Shown here piece after piece: positions 8,338 through 17,797 of a stretch of DNA of 64,000 nt (the first letter of the stretch is position 1; every line of letters starts with the position of its first letter). The translations under genes were made by a program, and so were the position numbers. The notes beneath the pieces are model-generated. The model did not search any database and was not told the DNA's origin. It worked only from the letters and a program-made list of their open reading frames with translations. The DNA comes from Parvularcula sp. LCG005. GTDB taxonomy: Bacteria; Pseudomonadota; Alphaproteobacteria; Caulobacterales; Parvularculaceae. Location of the stretch: positions 1,038,501 through 1,102,500 of the forward strand of contig NZ_CP136758.1 of assembly GCF_032930845.1 (NCBI RefSeq), given 5' to 3'.

Positions 8338-8482
8338 TGTTTCCCTCCCATGCGCGGCGCGGTTCGTTCTTGCGCGCGAAATCTTCCCGTCTCGATAGGC
8401 GCCCAAGGCGCGATCATCGGCTGGAAGGTTGACGTAAGCCGCGCCCGCGCGCAATTGCTCCGTTCGAATTTCGGAGGCTTTC

Positions 8483-10303
8483 ATGCACATCTATCGGTCG
8501 CATAATTGTGGCGAGCTACGCAAAGACGATGTTGGTCAGACCGTCAGGCTGTCGGGCTGGGTCCATCGCAAGCGGGACCACGGCGGTCTGTTGTTTATCG
8601 ACCTGCGCGACCATTACGGCCTGACCCAGCTGGTGGTCGAGCCTGAGGCGCCCTTCTTCGCCGATGTTGAGGCTGTGCGCGCGGAAAGCGTCATCCGCGT
8701 CGAAGGCGAAGTCATCGCGCGCGGTTCGGATGTGGTGAACCCCAACCTGCCCACCGGCGAGATCGAGATCCGCCTGTCGAGCTTCGAAGTGATGAGCGCG
8801 GCTAGCGACCTGCCGCTGCCGGTCTTTGGCGAGCCTGACTATCCCGAAGACATCCGCATGCGTCACCGCTATCTCGACCTGCGCCGCGAGGGCATGCACG
8901 AGAACATCATGCTGCGCTCAAGAGTGATCTCCAACCTGCGCCGCGGGATGGAGAAAAAGGGCTTTACTGAATTCCAGACGCCAATCCTGACGGCGTCGTC
9001 GCCGGAAGGCGCACGGGACTTCCTCGTCCCTTCGCGTCTTCATGCGGGCAAGTTTTTCGCGCTGCCCCAGGCGCCGCAGATCTTCAAGCAGCTGATCATG
9101 GTGTCAGGCTTTGACCGGTACTTCCAGGTCGCGCCATGCTTCCGGGATGAGGATGCGCGCGCTGACCGTTCCGCCGGTGAATTCTATCAGCTCGATATTG
9201 AGATGAGCTTTGTTGAACAGCAGGACGTCTTAGATACGACGGGCCCTGTCGTGCACGACGCTTTTGCCGCCTTCGCCGGTGAGCGCCAAGTCGATCCTTA
9301 TGAAGATTGGGCTAAAATTAGTTATAGCGACGCTATGCGTTTATATGCCACTGACAAACCAGATCTTCGAATTCCGATCAAAATGGTTGATGTCACATCA
9401 CATTTTCGTGGCTCAGGATTTAAAGTATTCGCTGACATAGCAGCTCGCGACAAACATCAAATTTGGGCGATACCTGCTCCACAGGGTGCGAGCAGGGCTT
9501 TCTGCGACCGTGTCGACAAATGGGCGCGGAGCGAGGGCCAACCGGGTATGGCCTACATTATGTTCAACGACAGTGACGGACAGGGTCCAGTGGCCAAAAA
9601 TATTGGTCCGGATCGAGTCAGGTTTCTAGGGGAGAAACTCGGTCTTAAGTCGGGTGATGCGTGTTTCTTCGTGGCGGGAGTGCCGTCAGAGTTCAGTGCA
9701 TTCGCTGGAAAAGCGCGCGTCAAGATCGGTTTGGATTTGCATGAACTCGGGAAAACCTACTTCGGAGGACTGCCCTACTTTGAATCAAATAGATTCGCAT
9801 TCTGCTGGATTGTCGATTTTCCAATGTATGAGTGGGACGAAGAGCACAAGAAGGTGGAGTTCGGTCACAACCCATTTTCTATGCCACTAGGTGGTTTGGA
9901 GGCATTCGATACGTTCGAACCATTGGGGATTCTCGCGCAGCAGTATGACCTCGTCTGCAACGGCTATGAGATGGCATCAGGAGGTGTGCGGAACCACCGT
10001 CCGGACATCATGTATAAGGCGTTCGAAGTCGCAGGCTACGGCCCTGAAGTCGTGGAAGACAAATTCGGCGGTATGCTGAATGCGTTCAAATATGGCGCAC
10101 CACCCCACGCCGGCGTCGCCTATGGTATTGACCGTATCGTCATGCTCCTCGCGGAAGAAGAAAACATCCGTGAAGTGACAATGTTCCCGCTGACGCAAGG
10201 GGCGGAAGACCTGATGCTCGGCGCGCCGTCGGAGGCGTCCCCGGAGCAGCTGAAAGATATCCATATCAAGGTGGTCAAACCGATCACCGAGAAAAAGGGC
10301 TGA
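8483..10303 (+). CDS. aspS: aspartyl-tRNA synthetase
   Basis: Class II synthetase that charges tRNA-Asp (and in many Alphaproteobacteria also tRNA-Asn) with aspartate. The 606-aa length is normal for the bacterial type. It has an N-terminal OB-fold ([21 protein letters not shown]), the class II catalytic core with [19 protein letters not shown] (motif 2), the bacterial GAD insert in the middle, and motif 3 [18 protein letters not shown] at the end. The reading frame is intact, but roughly bases 9285-9960 (insert domain and part of the core) have much lower G+C and different codon choice from both flanks, as if replaced by recombination. A UUCG-loop terminator follows. Confidence 0.97.
   Translation: MHIYRSHNCGELRKDDVGQTVRLSGWVHRKRDHGGLLFIDLRDHYGLTQLVVEPEAPFFADVEAVRAESVIRVEGEVIARGSDVVNPNLPTGEIEIRLSSFEVMSAASDLPLPVFGEPDYPEDIRMRHRYLDLRREGMHENIMLRSRVISNLRRGMEKKGFTEFQTPILTASSPEGARDFLVPSRLHAGKFFALPQAPQIFKQLIMVSGFDRYFQVAPCFRDEDARADRSAGEFYQLDIEMSFVEQQDVLDTTGPVVHDAFAAFAGERQVDPYEDWAKISYSDAMRLYATDKPDLRIPIKMVDVTSHFRGSGFKVFADIAARDKHQIWAIPAPQGASRAFCDRVDKWARSEGQPGMAYIMFNDSDGQGPVAKNIGPDRVRFLGEKLGLKSGDACFFVAGVPSEFSAFAGKARVKIGLDLHELGKTYFGGLPYFESNRFAFCWIVDFPMYEWDEEHKKVEFGHNPFSMPLGGLEAFDTFEPLGILAQQYDLVCNGYEMASGGVRNHRPDIMYKAFEVAGYGPEVVEDKFGGMLNAFKYGAPPHAGVAYGIDRIVMLLAEEENIREVTMFPLTQGAEDLMLGAPSEASPEQLKDIHIKVVKPITEKKG
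9285..9960. other. low-G+C mosaic segment inside aspS
   Basis: Bases 9301-9480 are about 42% G+C by direct count (about 40% for 9301-9420) and 9781-9840 about 40%, against about 60% either side. Rare codons such as AAA, TTA, ATA and AGA cluster here. The protein stays in frame and family-like. Boundaries are approximate. Confidence 0.65.
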
Positions 10304-10311
10304 GATTGAAT

Positions 10312-10337
10312 GGGGCTGCTTCGGCAGCCCCTTTTTT
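10312..10337 (+). terminator. terminator of aspS
   Basis: Perfect stem GGGGCTGC (10312-10319) / GCAGCCCC (10324-10331) with a UUCG tetraloop and six T. Confidence 0.93.
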
Positions 10338-10725
10338 ATGCGGTTCCCGTGCCCTGTGGGTAGGGCGGTGTATGTTCGAAAAGTGTTTCCAGGTCCCCGT
10401 CGACCGACAGCACGAGCTCGTCAAACGGATCGACAGGGCCGTCGGTGTGAGGAATGGTTCGGGCGATCCGGACAAGCTCGAGTTTGGTGCGAATTTCACA
10501 CAAGGAGGCAGCCTGGTGATTGATCGCCTCATTGATGATCCAGACATTGGCCATTCGAAGATTCTGGACGCGTTGATAGGCCCAGACGGGCATCTGCACG
10601 TCACCCATCATCGTCTCTTCCAGCGCAGCCAATTCCCTGCCACTTTCCCTGAATTGTTGCACGAGCGCCTGAAGCGAAGCCAGTCGGCTCGCCAGATGGG
10701 CGTCAGTGGCAGGAGTCGGCGGCAT
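10336..10725 (-). CDS. hypothetical protein
   Basis: 129-aa soluble, mainly helical protein (SLQALVQQFRESGRELAALEE, then WIINEAINHQAASLCEIRTKLELVRIA) with no signal peptide or membrane segment. I do not recognise the family. I prefer this strand over the overlapping 165-aa plus-strand frame because the composition is more protein-like, it is convergent with aspS, and its end abuts the aspS terminator. Two closely spaced helices suggest a small helical bundle, which is inference only. Confidence 0.6.
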   Translation of the reverse strand: MPPTPATDAHLASRLASLQALVQQFRESGRELAALEETMMGDVQMPVWAYQRVQNLRMANVWIINEAINHQAASLCEIRTKLELVRIARTIPHTDGPVDPFDELVLSVDGDLETLFEHTPPYPQGTGTA

Positions 10726-10865
10726 ACAGATCAGTCTATCGGTCTTGGCGAATATCTAATATGGCGCAAAGCCAGCTTCGCTTTTAGTCCCGTCCTCTCG
10801 TGACGAGATCATATAGGGCGCTACATCGATGAAACATGCAATGATTATAGGCAGGAGATAGAGCC

Positions 10866-11585
10866 ATGGCGATTGAAACCAAGACAATCACTTATGAATT
10901 TGCCGGCAAGGCATTCGACGCAGTCGTTGCCTATGATGATGAGGCTGACGGCCCACAGCCGGGCGTGATGATCTGCCACGCCTGGGGTGGGCGAAAGGGA
11001 CATGAAGAGGCAACGGCGCTGGCCATTGCCGAGATGGGCTATGTCGGATTTGCCGCCGACATTTACGGCGTTGGTGTTCGGGGGGAGACCACAGAAGAAT
11101 GTCAGGCCCTGATGACACCACTTGTCGAAGATGAGGCCGAGCGCCACGGGCGTCTTGCTGCCGCCCTGACGGCGATGAAGGGGCTCGACGAGGTGGAGTC
11201 TGATCAAACGGCGGTGATCGGCTACTGTTTCGGCGGGCTGTGCGCACTCGACATGGCACGGATCAATGCCAAGATCCTTGGCGCGGTCGCGTTTCACGCC
11301 ATCATCAAGAATCAGGGCGTTGTGGCAAATGATCCCATCAAGCCCAAGGTCATCGCCTATCAGGGCTATGATGATCCGATGTCACCGCCCGAGGATCTGA
11401 AAGCCTTCAGCGACGAGATGACCGAACGAAACGCCGACTGGCAACTCGTGACGTTCGGTGGTGTGAAGCACGCCTTCACCAATGTCGAAGCGAACAATCC
11501 CGATCTGGGGACGATCTATAATGAGGGCGCGGCGCGTCGTTCGTGGGTCAGCTTCACAAACTTCCTCGAAGAACTCTTTGTCTGA
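10866..11585 (+). CDS. dienelactone hydrolase family protein
   Basis: Cytoplasmic alpha/beta-hydrolase of 239 aa, the usual length for the dienelactone hydrolase family, which opens lactone or ester substrates. Motifs: MICHAWGGRKGHEE near residue 35 (oxyanion region), the nucleophile elbow GYCFGG near residue 120 with Cys as nucleophile, as in true DLH enzymes, the acid Asp in QGYDDPMSPPE near 170, and His in GGVKHAFTN near 201. There is no aromatic catabolism cluster nearby, so the physiological substrate is open and a generic carboxymethylenebutenolidase label would be over-specific. It stands alone between aspS and the carbonic anhydrase and shares a bidirectional terminator with the latter. 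Confidence 0.9.
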   Translation: MAIETKTITYEFAGKAFDAVVAYDDEADGPQPGVMICHAWGGRKGHEEATALAIAEMGYVGFAADIYGVGVRGETTEECQALMTPLVEDEAERHGRLAAALTAMKGLDEVESDQTAVIGYCFGGLCALDMARINAKILGAVAFHAIIKNQGVVANDPIKPKVIAYQGYDDPMSPPEDLKAFSDEMTERNADWQLVTFGGVKHAFTNVEANNPDLGTIYNEGAARRSWVSFTNFLEELFV

Positions 11586-11593
11586 CAAAAGAA

Positions 11594-11624
11594 AAAGGCC
11601 GCACCCGGACTGAGTGCGGCCTTT
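11594..11624. terminator. bidirectional terminator between DLH and carbonic anhydrase
   Basis: 11-bp stem AAAGGCCGCAC (11594-11604) / GTGCGGCCTTT (11614-11624), with an A-run before and T-rich sequence after. It serves two convergent genes. Confidence 0.88.
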
Positions 11625-11645
11625 ACTTTCCGGGTGCAGAAGGAT

Positions 11646-12539
11646 TTACAGCGGGCGGACGACAAGCCGGTTGTTCACGGCCTGGATCGGCCGCGCATTT
11701 TCGCCCATCAGTTGCTGGAACGCGCGGATCTGTGCGATGCTCGCCGTCACGGGCTGACGCACCACGTGCCAGTTCACGCCTTCAGAGCAGGGCGGCGTCG
11801 TGAGCGACCCCTGATAGCGATAGACGTCAAGATTGGCCGGCAGCAATTTCGACGGGTCGAACTGATAGGTGTCGCGAGACAGGCTTTCCAGCACTGCATT
11901 CAGGTTCGGATTGCTGGCGCCTTCTTCAAACAGTACGCCGAGGACGAGCAGCTCACCATTTTCGTCCTTGTGCACGAAATGCATTTCCATCGGGTAGTGC
12001 TGACCGTTGATGGTATGCTCCGATGGCGTGTGGAAGTGGAATTGCGCCAGGTGATAGCGGTTGCGGCCGTTGGACAGGCTCAAGCCGCCGGTCGTGTTCA
12101 CCTGTACGGTGTGGCCATTATTGACGGTTTCGATAAAGGCCGGGCGGTAGTCTGCCTGAATCATCACATCACCAGCCGCATTGGCCGTGCTCAGATCGAT
12201 CGGGGACTGCATGGTTCCCGTCGAGCATGCTGAAAAGTCATGGGACATGGCGGCCCAATAGTCCGGACCGCTCTCACCGGCATAGGTCCAGTGGGCCGGA
12301 TCGTGATGCGCGTTCTTCGCAGATTTCTGGCCATTGTCGCCGTGATCACCGGCGGGTTGGCCATGACCGTCATCCTTCGGTGCGGCGTGCGCTGTCACCG
12401 GTGATGCTTCGTGCCCAGCGCCATGTCCATCAGCGGGCGGGACAGCCTCATAGCTTTCATTTTCACTGCCCTGGGCCGAACAGGCGGCGATAGCGGCGGT
12501 GGCGGCGACGAGCAGCAGTCTGAAAGCATTTGGGGACAT
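11646..12539 (-). CDS. alpha-carbonic anhydrase, lipoprotein with His-rich linker
   Basis: Hydrates CO2 to bicarbonate in the periplasm or at the outer membrane. The start is set at MSPNAFRLLL, giving a lipoprotein signal ending AAIAAC (lipidated Cys). A His/Gly/Asp-rich linker (HGAGHEAS through AHHDPAHW) follows, then the alpha-CA fold: HWTYAGESGP, SPIDL, zinc ligands in FHFHTPSEH, further catalytic-core residues in MEMHFVHKDENGEL, VLGVLFEEG, and the conserved LTTPPCSEGVNW. Length about 297 aa including the linker. Lipidation and the His-rich spacer, which could buffer zinc, are the unusual parts. It is divergent from mdh, a pairing that suits bicarbonate supply to anaplerosis, though that link is speculative. 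Confidence 0.93.
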   Translation of the reverse strand: MSPNAFRLLLVAATAAIAACSAQGSENESYEAVPPADGHGAGHEASPVTAHAAPKDDGHGQPAGDHGDNGQKSAKNAHHDPAHWTYAGESGPDYWAAMSHDFSACSTGTMQSPIDLSTANAAGDVMIQADYRPAFIETVNNGHTVQVNTTGGLSLSNGRNRYHLAQFHFHTPSEHTINGQHYPMEMHFVHKDENGELLVLGVLFEEGASNPNLNAVLESLSRDTYQFDPSKLLPANLDVYRYQGSLTTPPCSEGVNWHVVRQPVTASIAQIRAFQQLMGENARPIQAVNNRLVVRPL

Positions 12540-13855
<1,316 letters not shown>

Positions 13856-14177
13856 TCGGCCGGTCGAATCAATTTGGAAAGCCGGCCCTCTGGGTCGGCT
13901 TTTTTTTGGGGAATGGCTCGGCCAAGCGCCTGATTCATCGTTCAAAAGAGCGTTTGGAGCCCGTCCGTACCGTTAATCGGCAAATGCGCGCTATGGTTGC
14001 AAGTCTTAACTGTTGCTGCGTTGCAACAAAAGCGCCCCTATCTGGGGAAATCACATTTTTCGCACTGTTTTGAGGTGTATTAACCTTAACGCCATCGTTT
14101 TGTTTGATACCGATTTGCGTTAATCTTGTTGAAAGTCGCGTTGCGCCTTTCACACCTGGACAATCAAGGGGTCCGTT
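13856..14177. other. 322-bp intergenic region between mdh and a VPxPA-CTERM gene
   Basis: Holds the mdh terminator at the left. The rest is AT-rich, with TTAACCTTAACG near 14090 and an imperfect dyad TGTTGC/GCAACA near 14010, and presumably carries the promoter of the next gene. No coding potential seen. Confidence 0.5.
13879..13909 (+). terminator. terminator of mdh
   Basis: 10-bp stem AAGCCGGCCC (13879-13888) / GGGTCGGCTT (13892-13901) with one G-T pair, a three-base loop and a run of eight T. Confidence 0.88.
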
Positions 14178-14726
14178 ATGAAACTTTTGACTAAACTCGC
14201 GAGTATCGCTGCAGGGTGTGTTGCTGCAGCAAGCGTTCAAATGGCTGCCCAAGCCGCTCTCGTTGTATCGAGCCCAGATGCATCGACAACCCTGACACCA
14301 ACGAATTCCATCACGTTCGACAATGACGACATGGCCGTTGGGTCTTTCACTGATGTTGGCTTCTTCACGGTCGGCGACGACGTGACGTCAAGCTTTGGCG
14401 GCATCGACGTACGCTTCTCCAACGGCTTTGCCGCTGGCGTGCGCAACATGATGATGTCATTTGACGTCGGTGGTACGATCTACAACTTCTCCGTCACGAA
14501 CAATGCCGGCGTTCAGATCCTCGACATGTTCCCGCTGACGCTCGTCCCTGGTACTATCGTCAAGCTGACGGTGAAAGGTACAGTGTTTGAGAACTTCGGT
14601 CAGCAAGCCAACTACAATATCGTTCTGGCGGCACAGCCCATTCCAGTGCCAGCTGCAGGTCTCTTCCTTCTGACGGGTCTCGCTGGCTTTGCCGGTCTGC
14701 GCATGCGCAAGAAGGCTTCTGTCTGA
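14178..14726 (+). CDS. VPxPA-CTERM sorting domain protein
   Basis: 182-aa exported protein with a signal peptide (about residues 1-27, ending MAAQAA) and a beta-rich body (TFDNDDMAVGSFTDVGFFTVGDD). The tail has IPVPAAGLFLLTGLAGFAGL followed by basic RMRKKASV: sorting motif, membrane helix and cationic end, as in VPLPA-CTERM proteins. The body has no catalytic signature. A CAAGGGG ribosome-binding site precedes the ATG. The gene stands alone behind a strong terminator. It is probably a surface or extracellular-matrix protein processed by an exosortase encoded elsewhere (inference). Confidence 0.83.
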   Translation: MKLLTKLASIAAGCVAAASVQMAAQAALVVSSPDASTTLTPTNSITFDNDDMAVGSFTDVGFFTVGDDVTSSFGGIDVRFSNGFAAGVRNMMMSFDVGGTIYNFSVTNNAGVQILDMFPLTLVPGTIVKLTVKGTVFENFGQQANYNIVLAAQPIPVPAAGLFLLTGLAGFAGLRMRKKASV

Positions 14727-14750
14727 TTCATTCGTTTCCAGACTGACTTC

Positions 14751-14780
14751 AAGGGCCGCTTTCCTAGCGGCCCTTTTTTT
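14751..14780 (+). terminator. terminator of VPxPA-CTERM gene
   Basis: 10-bp perfect stem AAGGGCCGCT (14751-14760) / AGCGGCCCTT (14766-14775), TTCCT loop and T-run. Confidence 0.92.
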
Positions 14781-14803
14781 ATGTCCGCGGTGCATCGCCC
14801 ATG

Positions 14804-14829
14804 AAAAAGCCGCCCCGGGGGGCGGCTTT
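14804..14829 (-). terminator. terminator of phosphohexomutase gene (minus strand)
   Basis: GC-rich stem AAAGCCGCC (from 14806) / GGCGGCTTT (to 14829); on the minus strand it is followed by five T. It lies 25 bp beyond the stop. Confidence 0.85.
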
Positions 14830-14854
14830 GCCGTTGTGGATATCTCTTTCGATA

Positions 14855-16342
14855 TCAAAGTTTCTGGTTGAACTCGCCGACTTCCGGATATTCCGCCAGG
14901 ACTTTTTCAATTTCCCGGAACATCGCATTGCGATTTTCCTCGGACACCGGGCTCTCGACCACGACGACCAGCTCAGGCTTGTTGGATGAGGCGCGGACGA
15001 GGCCCCAAGTGCCATCTTCAACGGTGATGCGCACGCCGTTCACGTCATTCACATCGCGGATCTTCTGACCGATAAGGCCGTCGACGCCTTTGAAATGTGC
15101 CACAATCTTGTCGACGATGGCGTATTTCTTGTCGTCATCACAATGCGGCGACATGGTCGGCGACTGGAACGTGTTTGGCAGGGCCTTGCGAAGGTCAGCC
15201 ATGGATTTGTCCGGGTTGCGATCCAGCATGCGCAGGACGGCAGCTGCGGCCACCAGACCATCATCATACCCACGACCGTACGGCGCGTTGAAGAAGAAGT
15301 GTCCGGACTTCTCAAAACCGGCGAGGGCGCCGATTTCGTGGCTGTACCGTTTGATATAGCTGTGGCCGGTCTTCCAGTATTTGGTATCCGCCTTGTTTTC
15401 CATCAGCACGGGATCGGTCATGAACAGGCCGGTCGATTTGACGTCGACGACAAAGGTCGCGCCGGGGTGCTGATCTGAAAGATCGCGGGCAAGCATCACG
15501 CCGATTTTGTCGGCGAAGATCTCTTCGCCTTCATTATCGACAACACCGCAACGATCGCCATCACCGTCAAAGCCCAAGGCCAGATCGGCCCCGTGTTCGC
15601 GCACGGCTTTCTGCATCTCGTGCAGCATCTTCATGTCTTCAGGATTCGGATTGTATTTCGGGAAGGTGTGATCGAGCTCCGCATCCATCGGAATAACCTC
15701 AACACCCATCCGCTCCAGCGCTTCGGGGGCAAACGCGCCCGCCGTGCCATTGCCGCAGGCGGCGATGACTTTCAGCTTGCGGGAGATTTTCACGTCTTTC
15801 ACCACATCAGCGATGTAGCGCTCGCGCATGCCTTCAACCCAGACATAGGCGCCGCCGTCGCGGGTCTTGTACTCGCCGTTCAGGACGATGTCCTTCAACC
15901 GGCCCATCTCGTCCGGTCCGAAGGTGAGGGGTGCTTCAACGCCCATCTTGACGCCGGTCCAGCCGTTTTCATTGTGGCTGGCCGTGACCATGGCAACGCA
16001 GGGAACGTCGAGTTCGAACTGGGCGAAGTAGGCGACGGGCGAGAGTGCGAGGCCGATGTCATGCACCTTGATGCCGGCGCTCATCAGGCCGACCATCAGG
16101 GCCTGCTTGATGGAGATCGAATAGCCGCGGAAATCGTGGCCCACCACGATCTCAGGGCGTTTGCCCATTTCGTGGATCAGTGTGCCAAGCCCGGCGCCGA
16201 GCGCCTGAATGCCCAGAAGGTTGATCTCCTTTTCGAAGACCCAACGCGCATCGTATTCGCGAAAGCCCGTGGCTTTCACCTTCGGCGTGATTTCATATTC
16301 CAGCGTGTTGGGCTGAAGATCGGCAAGGGGTTTGGGCAGCAT
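14855..16342 (-). CDS. phosphomannomutase/phosphoglucomutase
   Basis: Alpha-D-phosphohexomutase that interconverts the 1- and 6-phosphates of glucose or mannose, feeding sugar nucleotides for exopolysaccharide and LPS. The 495-aa protein has all four domains of the family: the phosphoserine loop TASHNENGWTG near residue 120, the Mg2+ loop DGDGDRCG near residue 260, the sugar-specificity loop FEKSGHFFFN near residue 340, and the phosphate-binding RASSNKPEL close to the C-terminus. The GFEKSGH loop is typical of dual-specificity PMM/PGM enzymes (AlgC/ManB type), so both substrates are likely. The start at 16342 is supported by GAGGACC upstream. Divergent from dodecin; its own terminator follows. 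Confidence 0.92.
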   Translation of the reverse strand: MLPKPLADLQPNTLEYEITPKVKATGFREYDARWVFEKEINLLGIQALGAGLGTLIHEMGKRPEIVVGHDFRGYSISIKQALMVGLMSAGIKVHDIGLALSPVAYFAQFELDVPCVAMVTASHNENGWTGVKMGVEAPLTFGPDEMGRLKDIVLNGEYKTRDGGAYVWVEGMRERYIADVVKDVKISRKLKVIAACGNGTAGAFAPEALERMGVEVIPMDAELDHTFPKYNPNPEDMKMLHEMQKAVREHGADLALGFDGDGDRCGVVDNEGEEIFADKIGVMLARDLSDQHPGATFVVDVKSTGLFMTDPVLMENKADTKYWKTGHSYIKRYSHEIGALAGFEKSGHFFFNAPYGRGYDDGLVAAAAVLRMLDRNPDKSMADLRKALPNTFQSPTMSPHCDDDKKYAIVDKIVAHFKGVDGLIGQKIRDVNDVNGVRITVEDGTWGLVRASSNKPELVVVVESPVSEENRNAMFREIEKVLAEYPEVGEFNQKL

Positions 16343-16502
16343 AATGGTCCTCTATAGATTTAATCGGAAGGTACTGTTCCGCGTCGTGGGGGCAAGACCT
16401 CGCGAGCATTTCCCGCTCAAATTGCACAGAAAACTTGACGAATAGTGCGGTGACGCGCTGGGCTGTCCCTATCACTACCACGTTTCAAAGAAGGAGCCGC
16501 AC

Positions 16503-16706
16503 ATGGCCGTCGCAAAAGTCACCGAAATCATCAGTTCTTCGAAGAAAAGTTTTGATGATGCGGTCGAGCAGGGCATCGACCGTGCCAACAAGACCCTCAA
16601 GAATGTCGAAGGCGCCTGGGTTCAGGACATGAAAGTCACCGTGAAGGGCGGCAAGATCGATGAGTACCGCGTGGTGATGAAAGTCACCTTCGTGCTGGCC
16701 GACTAA
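16503..16706 (+). CDS. dodecin, flavin-binding protein
   Basis: 67-aa protein with the complete dodecin fold: AVAKVTEIISSSKKSFDDAV, then NKTLKNVEGAWVQDMK with the Trp that stacks on flavin, and the closing strand EYRVVMKVTFVLAD. Dodecins form dodecamers that store FMN, FAD or riboflavin and shield the cell from light-driven flavin chemistry. GGAGCC lies upstream of the ATG. Single gene, divergent from the phosphohexomutase. Length and composition are standard, and I see nothing unusual. Confidence 0.94.
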   Translation: MAVAKVTEIISSSKKSFDDAVEQGIDRANKTLKNVEGAWVQDMKVTVKGGKIDEYRVVMKVTFVLAD

Positions 16707-16713
16707 ACGGAAA

Positions 16714-16741
16714 CGCCCGACCGAATGAACGGCCGGGCGTC
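16714..16741 (+). terminator. probable terminator of dodecin
   Basis: Stem ACGCCCGACCG (16714-16724) / CGGCCGGGCGT (16731-16741) with one mismatch and loop AATGAA. The following tract is only moderately T-rich. Confidence 0.65.
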
Positions 16742-16769
16742 TCGCTCTCCCCCGGGTCAGCCTGAGAGA

Positions 16770-17471
16770 TCAGACTGATTTCGCTTTGCGCCGGGCAGCG
16801 GCCACGCCGCCAAGCCCGGTCAGAAGAAGGATGCCAGCTGCTGGAACGGGCACCGTTTCATCTGGCAGGCCTTCGAAAATGGACATGGTGGCGGTCAGGC
16901 CAGTTGCGGTCTGGTTCTGGCGTGACAACATATAGTCGCCGTAATAGCCGCCATAAACGCCGTAAAATCCATAATATTCCAGCAGGCCGCCGCTGACGCT
17001 GTTCACGATGATTTCCTCAGCCCCTGAGAAAATGTCGGCGCCAAAGTTGAAGGTCATGATGCCTTTATACTGCTCGCTCTCAACCGGCGCGCAGACGGAG
17101 CAGATCGAAGCAATGACATTGATGACCGGGCCGAACTGGGACGTCACCGTCAGGGACGATGCGATGCTTGATGAAACCACGCCGCTGATCGTCGTGCCGC
17201 CGGTCGAATTGTACTGAACGACCGGCACCGGGCCGCCGAACGGGTTAGTTGTCATGAGGTCGACGGCGGTGACTGTCCGCGTCTCTGTGTCGACCGTAAT
17301 CGTGCCCGACATCGTCCCGGCGCTACCGCCAGTGGCATTGTAGATCGACCCTTCAGGGCCTCTGGCAGACTTGAAGTCGATATCCAGTGAATAGGTCACC
17401 GTGGCGGCTTGTGCCGCGGCACCCAGCGCCAGGGTGGCAAGAGCGGCGGTAAGCGCAGTTTTGATTTTCAT
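16770..17471 (-). CDS. VPxPA-CTERM sorting domain protein
   Basis: 233-aa exported protein starting MKIKTALTAALATLALGAAAQAA (signal peptide). The start at 17471 has GAGAGG upstream and removes nine extra residues of the longer frame. The body is beta-rich with a Cys pair (SICSVCAPVE) and a Tyr/Gly-rich tract (YYGFYGVYGGYYGDYM). The tail has VPVPAAGILLLTGLGG and basic ARRKAKSV, a VPLPA-CTERM type signal. This is the fourth such gene in 15 kb; there is no exosortase nearby. The Tyr/Gly tract suggests a sticky, fibrous or pellicle-forming role, which is inference only. Confidence 0.82.
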   Translation of the reverse strand: MKIKTALTAALATLALGAAAQAATVTYSLDIDFKSARGPEGSIYNATGGSAGTMSGTITVDTETRTVTAVDLMTTNPFGGPVPVVQYNSTGGTTISGVVSSSIASSLTVTSQFGPVINVIASICSVCAPVESEQYKGIMTFNFGADIFSGAEEIIVNSVSGGLLEYYGFYGVYGGYYGDYMLSRQNQTATGLTATMSIFEGLPDETVPVPAAGILLLTGLGGVAAARRKAKSV

Positions 17472-17797
17472 TTGGGTTTCCTCTCGAACGCAAGACACGA
17501 AGATCGCCGCCAGCTAGCGCTTGAAAGGAGCTCAGCTCAATCTCCTGAACAGGGTAGATAAATCGTTAAACTGCTCTTTTTCTTCTGTTTATTTGAGCGC
17601 TGCGTGTATTGCCGCTGGGGTTACACCAAGGCCGTGTGGGTGCGGCATGTCCGGCGAGCGACCGATGATACTCAGTGTACGCGGCTGGCACCTGCATTCA
17701 TCTTGAAAGCAGTGGCGACCCACCCCATTTTAACGCTGAACCGGGCGCTGCCTTCATGGGGTGCCCATCCTTTGATGCTCTCAACTGAGGTCAAGTC
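17472..17797. other. 326-bp divergent region (VPxPA-CTERM gene / clpB)
   Basis: Contains the sigma-32 type promoter of clpB at 17702-17728 and, at the left, the leader of the minus-strand VPxPA-CTERM gene. The short plus-strand frames here have no protein-like features. Confidence 0.6.
17702..17728 (+). promoter_or_regulatory. heat-shock (RpoH, sigma-32) promoter of clpB
   Basis: CTTGAA (17702-17707), a 15-bp spacer, then CCCCAT (17723-17728) followed by TTT. Both boxes match the sigma-32 consensus exactly, and clpB starts 70 bp downstream. Confidence 0.85.

Noticed and set aside
10306-10803. 165-aa plus-strand frame after aspS
   Set aside because: It begins inside the aspS terminator and opposes the better minus-strand frame at 10336-10725.
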